Shown here: positions 7,206 through 15,854 of the stretch, one piece after another
Layout: every line of letters starts with the position of its first letter
Numbering within the stretch: position 1 is the stretch's first letter
Assembly (NCBI GenBank): GCA_947454705.1
Contig: CANGKZ010000004.1
Coordinates: 62,001 to 126,000, forward strand
Reading direction: 5' to 3'
From: Verrucomicrobiota bacterium
Lineage (GTDB): Bacteria > Verrucomicrobiota > Verrucomicrobiia > Limisphaerales > UBA9464
DNA: 64,000 bases
Made by a program: the position numbers and the translations under genes
The notes under the pieces: generated by a model
Seen by the model: the letters and a program-made list of their open reading frames with translations, nothing else
Database searches by the model: none
What the model was told of the DNA's origin: nothing

Positions 7206-9368
7206 TCAGGGCTTCTTCCGAACCTTCAATCCTTCCGCTTCGCGACGGCGGGCGCCGCGCTGAGCGGAATCCGCGCGTTCCTCGACCAAAGCCATGAACT
7301 CCGATTGGCTGCGGCGAGCTGATTTGTCGGAGGAACCCGTCGCCTGGGCTAGCACCGAGGAACCGTCCGGCTGGAGCAATCGCGCCTTGGTGGTGTCGGC
7401 CAACTGGATGGCGAGAATCTGGTGAAGGATCCGGTCGCGCAGGGCACCGTCTTCGATCGGCACCGCCACTTCGATTCGACGGAACAAATTGCGCGGCATC
7501 CAGTCGGCACTGCCGATGAACACCTCGGGGCGCCCGCTATTTTCAAAGGCCCACACGCGGGCGTGCTCGAGGAAGCGATCGACGATGCTGCGAACCGAAA
7601 TGTTCTCGCTCAATCCCGGAACCCCGGGACGCAGGCAGCAGACGCCGCGGACGATCAGGTCGATCTTCACTCCGGCCTCCGAGGCGCGGTACAGGGCCTC
7701 AATGATTTGCTCGTCCACCAGCGCGTTCATCTTCGCGGTGATCTTTGCAGGCAATCCGGCGCGCGCGTGGGTGGCTTCGCGATGGATGAGTTCCAGCACG
7801 CGGTCGTGCATCTGGAAGTGCGCCACCACCAGTTTTCGCGTGCCCTGGAACTGGCAGATGCCGGTGAGGAGGTTGAAGAGATTGGTCGCATCCTCGCCGA
7901 ACTCGGGCTTGCAGGTGAGCAGGCTCAGGTCGGTGTAAAAGCGCGACGTCGTGGGGTTGTAGTTGCCGGTGCCGATGTGGACGTAGCGGCGGATGCCGTC
8001 CTCATCGGCGCGCACCACCAGCGCCATCTTGCAGTGGATCTTGTATCCCACGAGTCCGTACACCACGTGCACGCCGGCCTCCTCGAGCGCGCGTGACCAG
8101 CGAATGTTGTTCGCCTCGTCGAACCGGGCCTTGAGTTCGACCACCGCAGTGACCTGCTTGCCATTGCGTACGGCCTGCATCAGCGCGCCGATGATGCGCT
8201 GGTCGCCGCCGGTGCGATAGAGGGTCTGCTTGATCGCGAGCACCTTCGGATCGGCCGCGGCTTGTTCGAGGAATTCAACCACCGAGTTGAAAGTCTCGTA
8301 CGGGTGATGGAGCAGGTGGTCGCGCTCGCGGATGGCTTCGAAGAGATCGGTGACCCCTTTGAGCCGGGGGCTGACCACACCCACAAAGCGCGGGTCGCGC
8401 AGTTCCGGGGCCTCGACTTCGTCCACGATCGACATGAGCCGCGTCGGATTCAGCGGGCCATCGATGATGTACAGGTCGTCCTCGGTCAGGTGGAGGCGTT
8501 CCAGCAGCTCGGTGCGGATTTCCGGCGGGCAGTCGGCGGCGACTTCGAGGCGGACGGCCTCGCCCTTGCGACGGTTATGGAGTTCCACCTCGACCGCCTT
8601 GAGCAGGTTCGGCACTTCCTCCTCGTCGAGATACAGCTCGCTGTTCCGCGTGACGCGAAAGGCCCACCAGCCCTCGATCTGCGTGCCGGGAAAGAGCTGC
8701 GAAAGGTGATGCCCGATCAGGTCGCCCTGGAACACGTACTCGTGCGAGGTCGCGCCCTGGCGCTGGAGGCGTACCAATCTTGGGAGCACCCGCGGCACCT
8801 GCACCACGGCAACGCGGCGGAGCACCTCGCCGGTGTGGGTGGCGGTGAGTCGCACGATGAGGTTGAGCGACTTGTTGAGCAGCTGCGGGAAGGGGTGCGA
8901 GGGATCGATCGCCAGCGGGGTCAGGACCGGATGGACCGCGGTGTCGAAGTAGTGGTCCAGCTGCGCGCGGTCGGCGGCGTTGAGGGCCTCGTAGTCGTGA
9001 AAATGAATTCCCTCGCGGGCGAGCGCGGGCACGAGTTTCTCGCGCCAGCAGGCGTAGGCGGTCTGGACGAAGGTGCGGACGCGATGGGTGATGTCACGCA
9101 GGGTGTCGGCGGGCGTCCGGCCGTCGGGACCGCGGCGCTTGATGCCGTCCTCGATCTCCTGCTTGAGCGAGGCCACACGGACCTCGAAGAATTCATCGAG
9201 GTTGGAGGCCGCAATGCAGAAGAACTTCACCCGCTCGAGCAGCGGATTGCGCGTGTCGAGCGCTTCGTCGAGGACGCGCTGATTGAATTCCAACCAACTG
9301 AGCTCGCGATTGAAGAATTGCGGAACTCCGGTCGATCCCGTGGGTTTGGTTGGAGAGGACTTCGGCAT
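7206..9368 (-). CDS. ppk1: Polyphosphate kinase 1
   Basis: Encodes 720 aa, near the usual PPK1 length. The enzyme reversibly transfers the terminal phosphate of ATP to polyphosphate at the membrane. Visible landmarks are the N-domain start FFNRELSWLEFNQRVLDEA, SNLDEFFEVRVA, the head domain and the two PLD-like catalytic domains. The autophosphorylated histidine lies in HIGTGNYNPTTS, at about residue 464. ATG 9368 is chosen because it places FFNREL about 20 residues in; an in-frame start 60 nt upstream adds unrelated sequence. It is 91 nt downstream of the cytochrome gene on the same strand. Confidence 0.95.
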   Translation of the reverse strand: MPKSSPTKPTGSTGVPQFFNRELSWLEFNQRVLDEALDTRNPLLERVKFFCIAASNLDEFFEVRVASLKQEIEDGIKRRGPDGRTPADTLRDITHRVRTFVQTAYACWREKLVPALAREGIHFHDYEALNAADRAQLDHYFDTAVHPVLTPLAIDPSHPFPQLLNKSLNLIVRLTATHTGEVLRRVAVVQVPRVLPRLVRLQRQGATSHEYVFQGDLIGHHLSQLFPGTQIEGWWAFRVTRNSELYLDEEEVPNLLKAVEVELHNRRKGEAVRLEVAADCPPEIRTELLERLHLTEDDLYIIDGPLNPTRLMSIVDEVEAPELRDPRFVGVVSPRLKGVTDLFEAIRERDHLLHHPYETFNSVVEFLEQAAADPKVLAIKQTLYRTGGDQRIIGALMQAVRNGKQVTAVVELKARFDEANNIRWSRALEEAGVHVVYGLVGYKIHCKMALVVRADEDGIRRYVHIGTGNYNPTTSRFYTDLSLLTCKPEFGEDATNLFNLLTGICQFQGTRKLVVAHFQMHDRVLELIHREATHARAGLPAKITAKMNALVDEQIIEALYRASEAGVKIDLIVRGVCCLRPGVPGLSENISVRSIVDRFLEHARVWAFENSGRPEVFIGSADWMPRNLFRRIEVAVPIEDGALRDRILHQILAIQLADTTKARLLQPDGSSVLAQATGSSDKSARRSQSEFMALVEERADSAQRGARRREAEGLKVRKKP

Positions 9369-9459
9369 GTCGCGAGCGGCTAAACTCACGACGGAGCGGG
9401 GCGAAGGCGAGTCACAAATTTGTGACAATCGGCCGGGATTCCCGGGAATCCGGGGAGAA

Positions 9460-10452
9460 TCAGTCGAACGAGGCTCCCTGCTGGATCCACTGGCTGATGG
9501 CCAGGATCTGCTCCGGTGTCAGCGGTTCCTTGCCCTCGGGGGGCATGGCGTCGTCGTGCGCCCGGGGGAGAAGCACGTGATACAACAGGCGGCTCTTGCG
9601 GATGTCCCCGGGCTGGATGGACGGCTCGCCGCTTTCGCCGCCGGCGAGGGCGTTCTCGCGTCGATCCAGCCGCAGCTTGCCCTTCTGCTTGTCGGGGCCG
9701 TGGCAGGAATAGCAGCGCTGTTGGAGCGCGGGTTGGATGACGGTCCGGTACACGCCGGTGCTGCCGGATGCGGATTCCGTGGTGTTCGTGGACGGCTTCG
9801 CAGAAGGAGATTCGGTGGCCTTGGGCGTTGCGACGGCGGCGGTAGCGGGGGGCGCGTCGCCCAGAGCGGTACGGACGAATCCGGGGGCGTTCTTGGTCAG
9901 GAATCCGGAACCGTGGGTGAGGCTTCCCCCGAAATGCCCCGCTGCACCGAGGAGCGCCATCGCCACGCCGAGAAGTCCGCGATAGGCCCACACACGCGAA
10001 CCGGTGGGAGCGACGGCTCCGCCGGGACGGACCAAGGCGGCGAGGGTGGCAAAGACGACGATTCCGACGCCGGTCCATCGATGCTGCTGCAACAAGGCGG
10101 GGTCGAACTCGCTTCCGGTTCCTGCGCGGAACCAGCCCAGACCGGCGGCGGCGGCGGCGGAGAGGGCCGAAATCGGGAGCACGAGGCTGTTGGCCTGGTG
10201 CGCCCACGGCGTTTTTTTCCAGAGGGACCAGGCTTCCAGCAGCGCGGCGAGGGTCAGAAACCCGATCGGCAGGTGCAGCACCACCATGTGAAACGGCCCT
10301 AGAAATGCGCCCCAATCGAAGGTTGCGGGCTGCGGCGCACCGGCGGCGGCGTGGAGCGGTAAACCGGCAAGGAGGGGCAGCAGGGCGGTCGCCGCGAGCC
10401 GGGTTCGGCGGGCGGAAAATCCTGGAAGCGGGAGCAAAGAGATGGGGGTCAC
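9460..10452 (-). CDS. DUF2231 membrane protein with planctomycete-type cytochrome c domain
   Basis: Encodes 330 aa. After a hydrophobic leader (about residues 20-36) comes a DUF2231-like four-helix membrane region (HMVVLHLPIGFLTLAALLEAW; GVGIVVFATLAALV; AYRGLLGVAMALLGAAGH). A Ser/Thr/Ala linker leads to a C-terminal planctomycete cytochrome c domain with CYSCH (C247, C250, H251) followed by GPDKQKGKLRLD and a distal AMPPEGKEPLTPEQ containing the likely axial Met. Such fusions are common in PVC bacteria and presumably carry electrons outside the cytoplasmic membrane; the partner is unknown. Confidence 0.85.
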   Translation of the reverse strand: MTPISLLPLPGFSARRTRLAATALLPLLAGLPLHAAAGAPQPATFDWGAFLGPFHMVVLHLPIGFLTLAALLEAWSLWKKTPWAHQANSLVLPISALSAAAAAGLGWFRAGTGSEFDPALLQQHRWTGVGIVVFATLAALVRPGGAVAPTGSRVWAYRGLLGVAMALLGAAGHFGGSLTHGSGFLTKNAPGFVRTALGDAPPATAAVATPKATESPSAKPSTNTTESASGSTGVYRTVIQPALQQRCYSCHGPDKQKGKLRLDRRENALAGGESGEPSIQPGDIRKSRLLYHVLLPRAHDDAMPPEGKEPLTPEQILAISQWIQQGASFD

Positions 10453-10606
10453 GCGGTCTGAGAGTCGATTGCCGTGCGGGGTTTTGGACGCTTCCGAGGG
10501 CCCGATGCATCAAGGGAATTTCGATGCGACGGGATTCCTCTTCCGCGGGGAGGCCACGCTTGCCCCTTGTCATCCGGGGCGGTGTGGCCATGCTCCGCGC
10601 CGCATT

Positions 10607-11710
10607 ATGCTGAAAGCCGGAATCGTCGGCTTGCCCAATGTTGGCAAGTCCACCCTCTTTAATGCCGTCACGCGCACTCGTAAGGCGCAGGCGGCGAACT
10701 ACCCCTTTTGCACCATCGATCCGAACGTCGGGATCGTGACCGTTCCGGATGAACGGATGTACGTGCTGCAAAAGATCGCCAAGACCACCGTGGTCATCCC
10801 GGCCGCGATTGAATTCGTGGACATCGCGGGCCTCGTGAAGGGCGCCAGCGCGGGCGAAGGACTCGGTAACAAGTTCCTCAGCCACATTCGTGAAGTCGAT
10901 GCCATCGTGCAGGTGGTGCGCTGCTTCGAGGATGCCGACATCCACCACGTGGCGGGCTCCGTGGATCCGGTGCGTGACATCGAGACCATCACCACCGAAC
11001 TCGTGCTCGCGGACCTCGAAGCCGTAAAGAAGCGCCTTCAATCCGTGGCCAAGGATGCCAAGCGCGGCGACAAGCAGGCGCTCGCGGAGGAGAACGTGCT
11101 CAAGAAGCTTGAGCCGCATCTCGACGGCGGCAAACCGGCGTTGACGCTGGAATTGACGCCTGAGGACAAGGCGATTTCCCGCCTGTTCTGGCTGATGACC
11201 GACAAGCCCACGATTTTCGCCTGCAATGTGAAGGAGTCGGACCTCGCCACGGCGGATTCGAATCCCCACGTGCTCAAGGTCCGCGAATACGCGCAGAACC
11301 ACTTCGCCTGCGAGGCCGTGGTGATCTCGGCGCAGATCGAGTCCGATCTCGTGGATCTCTCCCCCGAGGAAGCCGCGGAGTTCCTCAAGGAGCTCGGGGT
11401 GAAGGAATCGGGCGTCGGCGGTCTCATTCGCGCCACGTATCATCTGCTGGGCCTGCGCACCTATTTCACCGCGGGTGAAAAGGAAGTGCGCGCCTGGACG
11501 ATTCACGCCGGCGACACCGCTCCGAAGGCGGCGGGCGTCATCCACAGCGATTTCGAACGCGGCTTCATCAAGGCCGAAACCGTGGCCTACGAGGATCTGG
11601 TCCAGTGCGGATCCGTGGCGGGAGCCCGCGAAAAGGGCCTCTACCGGATGGAAGGCAAGGAGTACGTGGTCAAAGACGGCGACGTGCTGTTGTTCAAGTT
11701 CAACGTGTGA
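10607..11710 (+). CDS. ychF: Redox-regulated ATPase YchF (Obg-like)
   Basis: Encodes 367 aa, full length for the family. Walker A is GLPNVGKST at residues 8-16, switch II is [20 protein letters not shown], and the G4-like motif is the family's NVKESD in place of NKxD. The C-terminal TGS domain ends [12 protein letters not shown]. YchF binds ATP rather than GTP, associates with ribosomes and affects stress responses. The open frame continues upstream, but the first upstream ATG that starts the conserved [11 protein letters not shown] is at 10607. The divergent cytochrome gene shares its 154-bp upstream region. Confidence 0.95.
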   Translation: MLKAGIVGLPNVGKSTLFNAVTRTRKAQAANYPFCTIDPNVGIVTVPDERMYVLQKIAKTTVVIPAAIEFVDIAGLVKGASAGEGLGNKFLSHIREVDAIVQVVRCFEDADIHHVAGSVDPVRDIETITTELVLADLEAVKKRLQSVAKDAKRGDKQALAEENVLKKLEPHLDGGKPALTLELTPEDKAISRLFWLMTDKPTIFACNVKESDLATADSNPHVLKVREYAQNHFACEAVVISAQIESDLVDLSPEEAAEFLKELGVKESGVGGLIRATYHLLGLRTYFTAGEKEVRAWTIHAGDTAPKAAGVIHSDFERGFIKAETVAYEDLVQCGSVAGAREKGLYRMEGKEYVVKDGDVLLFKFNV

Positions 11711-11791
11711 TCCGGGAGCGCGTGTGACAACGGGGAGCGGACCATTTCTGGTCTCGCCTCCCCGGGTCGCTCCGTCCTAGGGTTCGCGTCG

Positions 11792-13243
11792 ATGTCGAAG
11801 CCGCCCTCCGAAGCCGCTGGCCCCGGAACCCGGGCGGCGTTTCGTTTTCCATGGCGGGTGTTTTTGATCCTCGCGGGAATTTACCTGGCGTCCGTCGCGG
11901 GACGGCTTCCCGTGGTGGATGAGGCGATCATGTTCGCCCAGACCCGCAGCCTGCTTCAGGGGAAACTGTCCATTTCCGGGGTCGGATTGGACCACGTCAC
12001 GCCCGTCGGTGTGGACGGACTTCATTATTCCCAGTACGGCGTCCTGATGCCCGTGTTGTGGATTCCGTCCACCGTGGCGGTCCGGGCCGTGGCGGCGATC
12101 GCCCCGCGTTTTCCTCTTAAGATGTTGGAGGAATTTGCCGCCAGTTTCATCAACGTGGCGGCTTCGCTTGGAATCCTCGGATACCTGGTCCTGGAGTGGC
12201 GTCGGCGCGGCGTCTCAGAATCGATGGTCCGATTCGGCCTCTGGGGCGTCGGGCTGTCGTCGCTGCTGTGGGCGTATGCCAAGATGCCCTTCAGCGATCC
12301 CTGGATGGCCCTGGGGCTCTTCGCGGCCTTCTGCCACTGGCGATGGCGCTTGAACGTTCCCTCGCGCGCGCTGGGCCTGCCTCACGCCGTGTGGTGCGGC
12401 TTCTGGCTCGGCGTCGCACTGCTTTCCCGCAAGCAGGCGCAAATGCTGGTTCCCATGCTGCTCGTCTTTTTCGCCTGGGAGGTGCGTCGCGGTCCGTGGA
12501 CGGATCTGTTCCGCGTGGTCGCCACCTTCCTGCCCGCCGTGATGATCCAGGCGCTCTACAACTACGGCCGGTTCGGTAACCCACTTTTGGAACGTTATCC
12601 GTACGCCGATACCCTGGCGCCGGCCGGACCGGTGCAGATCGCGTCCAACTTCGTGTTGGTGTTCGTCGATGCCCAGAACGGGTTCATTCTGTTCAACCTG
12701 TTTGTGATCGCGCTGGCGGTGATTGGCGCGGCGCGCTGGTGGCGGTCCGATCCCATGGAGGCGCTGCTCCCGTGGGGTTTGCTTCTGGCCTCCGCCGCGT
12801 TCCTGAGTCGATACTGGTTCTGGAACGGCGGCCTGTGTTTCGGGTCGCGGTACCTGCTGTTCATGATCCCGTTTTTCGCCCTTGGACTGGCCGCCCTGCC
12901 TCCGCTCACGCCTGCGTTGCGCGCCGGCTTGCTGGGCGTCATCGCGTTAGGTGCATCGATCCAGTTGGCCGGAGTTTTGGTGGATCCGTTGGCCGTGACC
13001 TGGCGCATGCAATTCGTGGAACCCAAGCCCGCGTCGACCCCGGTGGCGTATGTGGGTGAGGTGCGTCGGGTGCTGACCCAATCGCAACCCACGCTGAACT
13101 CTGAAGGGCAGGGAACCGCCTACGCCACGCACCCCGCCTTTCGAGTGCCGGATTTGTGGTGGGCTCACTTCGCCTATGAGTTGACCGGCCACGGCGTGTC
13201 GCGTCCGGCGGCATCGACGGTGCCCGGAGGAGGAAACCGATGA
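11792..13243 (+). CDS. Polytopic membrane protein, GT-C glycosyltransferase-like
   Basis: Encodes 483 aa with roughly ten predicted membrane helices. An N-terminal helix (VFLILAGIYLASVAG) is followed by an acidic external loop containing VVDEAIMFAQTRSLL. This is the position where GT-C enzymes such as ArnT/PMT carry catalytic acidic residues. Later loops contain RYWFWNGGLCFGSRYLLF. No specific family could be named. It overlaps the next gene by ATGA and heads a four-gene set with a GT2 transferase and two methyltransferases, suggesting transfer of a polyprenyl-linked sugar to an envelope acceptor (inference). Confidence 0.7.
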   Translation: MSKPPSEAAGPGTRAAFRFPWRVFLILAGIYLASVAGRLPVVDEAIMFAQTRSLLQGKLSISGVGLDHVTPVGVDGLHYSQYGVLMPVLWIPSTVAVRAVAAIAPRFPLKMLEEFAASFINVAASLGILGYLVLEWRRRGVSESMVRFGLWGVGLSSLLWAYAKMPFSDPWMALGLFAAFCHWRWRLNVPSRALGLPHAVWCGFWLGVALLSRKQAQMLVPMLLVFFAWEVRRGPWTDLFRVVATFLPAVMIQALYNYGRFGNPLLERYPYADTLAPAGPVQIASNFVLVFVDAQNGFILFNLFVIALAVIGAARWWRSDPMEALLPWGLLLASAAFLSRYWFWNGGLCFGSRYLLFMIPFFALGLAALPPLTPALRAGLLGVIALGASIQLAGVLVDPLAVTWRMQFVEPKPASTPVAYVGEVRRVLTQSQPTLNSEGQGTAYATHPAFRVPDLWWAHFAYELTGHGVSRPAASTVPGGGNR

Positions 13244-14442
13244 GCGCCAATTCTCCTTTCACCGCTTCCGATTTAGCCGGAGTTGGAAGCCTTGAAGTTT
13301 CGGTCGTGCTTCCGTGCTTGAACGAGGCCGACACCGTGACCGTGTGTGTCACCAAGGCGGTTGCGTGCCTGCGCAAGCTCGGTGTGGAGGGCGAAGTGAT
13401 CGTGGCCGACAACGGCAGCACCGACGGTTCCCAGGCTCTCGCCACCGCAGCGGGCGGACGCGTGGTGCCGGTGACCGCCCGCGGCTACGGAGCGGCGCTG
13501 ATCGGGGGCATCGCCGCAGCGCGCGGACGCTACGTCATCATGGCCGATGCCGATGACAGCTATGACCTTTCGGATCTGGGCAAGTTCATCGAGGCCCTGC
13601 GCGCCGGATGCGATCTGGTGCAGGGGTGCCGTTTGCCCTGGGGCGGGGGAACGGTGATGCCCGGAGCCATGCCGTTCCTACATCGGTGGTGGGGCAATCC
13701 GATGTTCACCATCATGGCGCAATGGATGTTTCATTCGCCGGTGAGCGATATTTACTGCGGCTTCCGCGGGTTCCGTCGGGACTGGCAGCAGAAGCTTGAA
13801 CAGCGCTGCACGGGCATGGAGTTCGCGACCGAGATGCTCATCAAGGGCAGCCTCACCGGGGCAAAAATCGTGCAGGTGCCGATCACGCTGCATCCCGACG
13901 GACGCAAGGCGCACGCGCCGCATCTGAAGACCTTCCGCGACGGATGGCGCACGCTGCGATTCTTCCTCCTGTGCAGCCCGCGCTGGCTGTTCCTGCAGCC
14001 GGGATTGCTGCTCATGCTGATTGGTGCGATCGGCTACGCCGTGGCGTTGCCCGGCGTGCGGATCGGCCCTGCGACCTTCGATGTTCATTCCCTGCTGTTC
14101 GCGAGTCTGGCGATTCTCTGCGGATTCCAGGCCTCGATGTTTGCGGTGATCATCAAGACCTTCGCCGTGTCCGAAGGCGTGCTCCCGCCCGACTGGCGCA
14201 TGGCCCGCTTCTTCAAGGTGGCCACGTTGGAGCGCGGACTCATGATCGCCGGAGTGGCCCTCGCTGCCGGGGCGGTGCTGCTCGGACTGGCGATCCATAA
14301 ATGGTACGCGGCCGGGTACGGTCCGCTGGATTATCCCAGCACCATGCGGCTGGTGATTCCCGGGGCGACTCTGTTCGCGCTCGGATTCCAGACCGTTCTG
14401 GGCGGATTTTTTGTGAGCATGCTGGGGATGTCCCGCCGATGA
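13240..14442 (+). CDS. GT2 family glycosyltransferase with C-terminal membrane helices
   Basis: Encodes 400 aa. The GT-A fold starts with EVSVVLPCLNEADTVTVCV (about residues 17-35). The metal/nucleotide motif is IMADADDSYDLSDL, and SPVSDIYCGFRGF resembles the acceptor segment of dolichol-phosphate-mannosyltransferase-like enzymes. Three to four hydrophobic segments follow residue 250. The likely role is charging polyprenyl phosphate with a sugar for the adjacent GT-C-like protein. A strong Shine-Dalgarno (GGAGGAGG at 13226-13233) precedes the ATG by 6 nt, one of the few in this window. It overlaps both neighbours by 4 nt, so translation is probably coupled. Confidence 0.88.
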   Translation: MSANSPFTASDLAGVGSLEVSVVLPCLNEADTVTVCVTKAVACLRKLGVEGEVIVADNGSTDGSQALATAAGGRVVPVTARGYGAALIGGIAAARGRYVIMADADDSYDLSDLGKFIEALRAGCDLVQGCRLPWGGGTVMPGAMPFLHRWWGNPMFTIMAQWMFHSPVSDIYCGFRGFRRDWQQKLEQRCTGMEFATEMLIKGSLTGAKIVQVPITLHPDGRKAHAPHLKTFRDGWRTLRFFLLCSPRWLFLQPGLLLMLIGAIGYAVALPGVRIGPATFDVHSLLFASLAILCGFQASMFAVIIKTFAVSEGVLPPDWRMARFFKVATLERGLMIAGVALAAGAVLLGLAIHKWYAAGYGPLDYPSTMRLVIPGATLFALGFQTVLGGFFVSMLGMSRR

Positions 14443-15128
14443 ATTCTGAACCCAAAAACTCCGGAACTCCGGCGGGCGACTCGGTTCAATCCGTGTGGGA
14501 AGCGGCGTATCAACGCTTCGAAACGCCCGAGGCTGAGATCCGCAAATTCATCGCACGGCTCCGCGAGATGGGTGCGGAGGAGTGGCCGAGGAACGCGGAG
14601 GTGGTGGAAATCTTCTGCGGTCGCGGCAATGGGCTTCACGCCTTGAGCCAGTTGGGATTTGCCCGGCTCGAAGGCGTGGATTATTCCCCGGCGCTGCTGG
14701 CCCGCTACACCGGGTCGGCGAAATGCACGGTGGCCGATTGCCGCGCGCTGCCGTTTCCGGATTCGTCGCGCGACATTTTGGTGGTCCAGGGCGGATTGCA
14801 TCATTTGCTGGAACTGCCGTCGGACCTCGAACGCTCGCTCGATGAAGTGGTGCGGGTGCTCCGGCCCGGCGGACGCTTCATGGTGGTGGAGCCGTGGCTC
14901 ACGCCGTTCCTCCGATTCGTCCACGCGGTCGCCTTCTTCCCACCCACCCGCGCGGCGTGGGGCAAGCTGGATGCGCTCGCCACCATGATCGAACACGAGC
15001 GCACCACCTACGAACAATGGCTCGGACAGCCCGAAGTGGTGCTCAATGCCCTGAAGAGCCGATTCCGGGTGGAACGCTGCTCGACCACGTTTGGTAAACT
15101 GCGATTTGTCGGCCGGAAGGCGGACTGA
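14439..15128 (+). CDS. Class I SAM-dependent methyltransferase
   Basis: Encodes 229 aa. The SAM-binding motif I is VVEIFCGRGNGLHALSQLG, followed by GVDYSPALLARY, an acidic VADCRALPFPDSS and the post-motif EVVRVLRPGGRFMVVEPW. This is a Methyltransf_11-type fold. It starts with an ATGA overlap with the upstream GT2 gene, so ATG 14439 is well supported. The substrate is unknown; the operon context suggests a lipid- or glycan-linked acceptor. Confidence 0.85.
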   Translation: MNSEPKNSGTPAGDSVQSVWEAAYQRFETPEAEIRKFIARLREMGAEEWPRNAEVVEIFCGRGNGLHALSQLGFARLEGVDYSPALLARYTGSAKCTVADCRALPFPDSSRDILVVQGGLHHLLELPSDLERSLDEVVRVLRPGGRFMVVEPWLTPFLRFVHAVAFFPPTRAAWGKLDALATMIEHERTTYEQWLGQPEVVLNALKSRFRVERCSTTFGKLRFVGRKAD

Positions 15129-15138
15129 ACCCCAATTC

Positions 15139-15762
15139 ATGGCCACAGCGGTAGATCCCTTGTTGGAAGCAGTGCACGGCGGATACGTCCACCGGCGCCG
15201 CGTCCGCGTGCTGTGCGATCATCTGGCGTCGATGATCCCCGCCGGCACCACGAGTCTGCTCGACGTGGGATGCGGCGACGGCTGGCTGGCGGCGAAGGTG
15301 GGGCAGGCGCGTCCGGAGTTGAAGCTGGCGGGACTGGATGTCCTGGTGCGTTCCGGCACCCACATTCCGGTGGAGGGGTTCGACGGAAAGAAACTTCCCT
15401 GCGCGGATGGATCGTGGGATGCGGTGATGATGGTGGACGTGCTCCACCACACCGAGGATCCGTCGGTGCTGCTGAACGAGGCGGCGCGGGTGAGCCGGAA
15501 GTGGGTGTTGATCAAGGACCACTACCTCCAGGGACTCGGCGCGGAGGGCACGCTGCGGTTCATGGACTGGATCAGCAACGCGCGCTACGGAGTCGTCCTC
15601 CCCTACAATTATCAGACCCCCGCCCGATGGGACCGCCTGATGGCCGGGGCGGGGCTTCGCCGACATGAGGAGCGGGTGCGTTTGGGCCTCTATCCATGGC
15701 CTGCTTCGTGGGTTTTTGGACGTCGGTTGCACTTCATTGCCTGCCTCAAAAAAGAGGCGTGA
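15139..15762 (+). CDS. Class I SAM-dependent methyltransferase, second in the operon
   Basis: Encodes 207 aa. SAM motif I is SLLDVGCGDGWLAAKVG, then AGLDVLVR, then DAVMMVDVLHHTEDP, the usual Methyltransf_11 order. It is 10 nt downstream of the previous methyltransferase and is only distantly similar to it, so a recent duplication is unlikely. It closes the four-gene glycosyltransferase/methyltransferase set. Its C-terminus (LYPWPASWVFGRRLHFIACLKK) is typical of methyltransferases in polysaccharide loci. Substrate unknown. Confidence 0.85.
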   Translation: MATAVDPLLEAVHGGYVHRRRVRVLCDHLASMIPAGTTSLLDVGCGDGWLAAKVGQARPELKLAGLDVLVRSGTHIPVEGFDGKKLPCADGSWDAVMMVDVLHHTEDPSVLLNEAARVSRKWVLIKDHYLQGLGAEGTLRFMDWISNARYGVVLPYNYQTPARWDRLMAGAGLRRHEERVRLGLYPWPASWVFGRRLHFIACLKKEA

Positions 15763-15854
15763 ACGTCCGATTTTGGACTCCGTAACACGGCGCGTCCGAA
15801 AACTAACGCTTGCCCGGAGGAGAGTTGCGGGGCTACACGTCCGCCCATTCGTCC

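Noticed and set aside
8262-9383. Plus-strand frame of 373 codons.
   Set aside because: Antisense to ppk1, with no recognisable domain.
9386-11545. A 719-residue minus-strand frame over ychF.
   Set aside because: It runs antisense to the well-supported ychF and overlaps the cytochrome gene in another frame; no family similarity.
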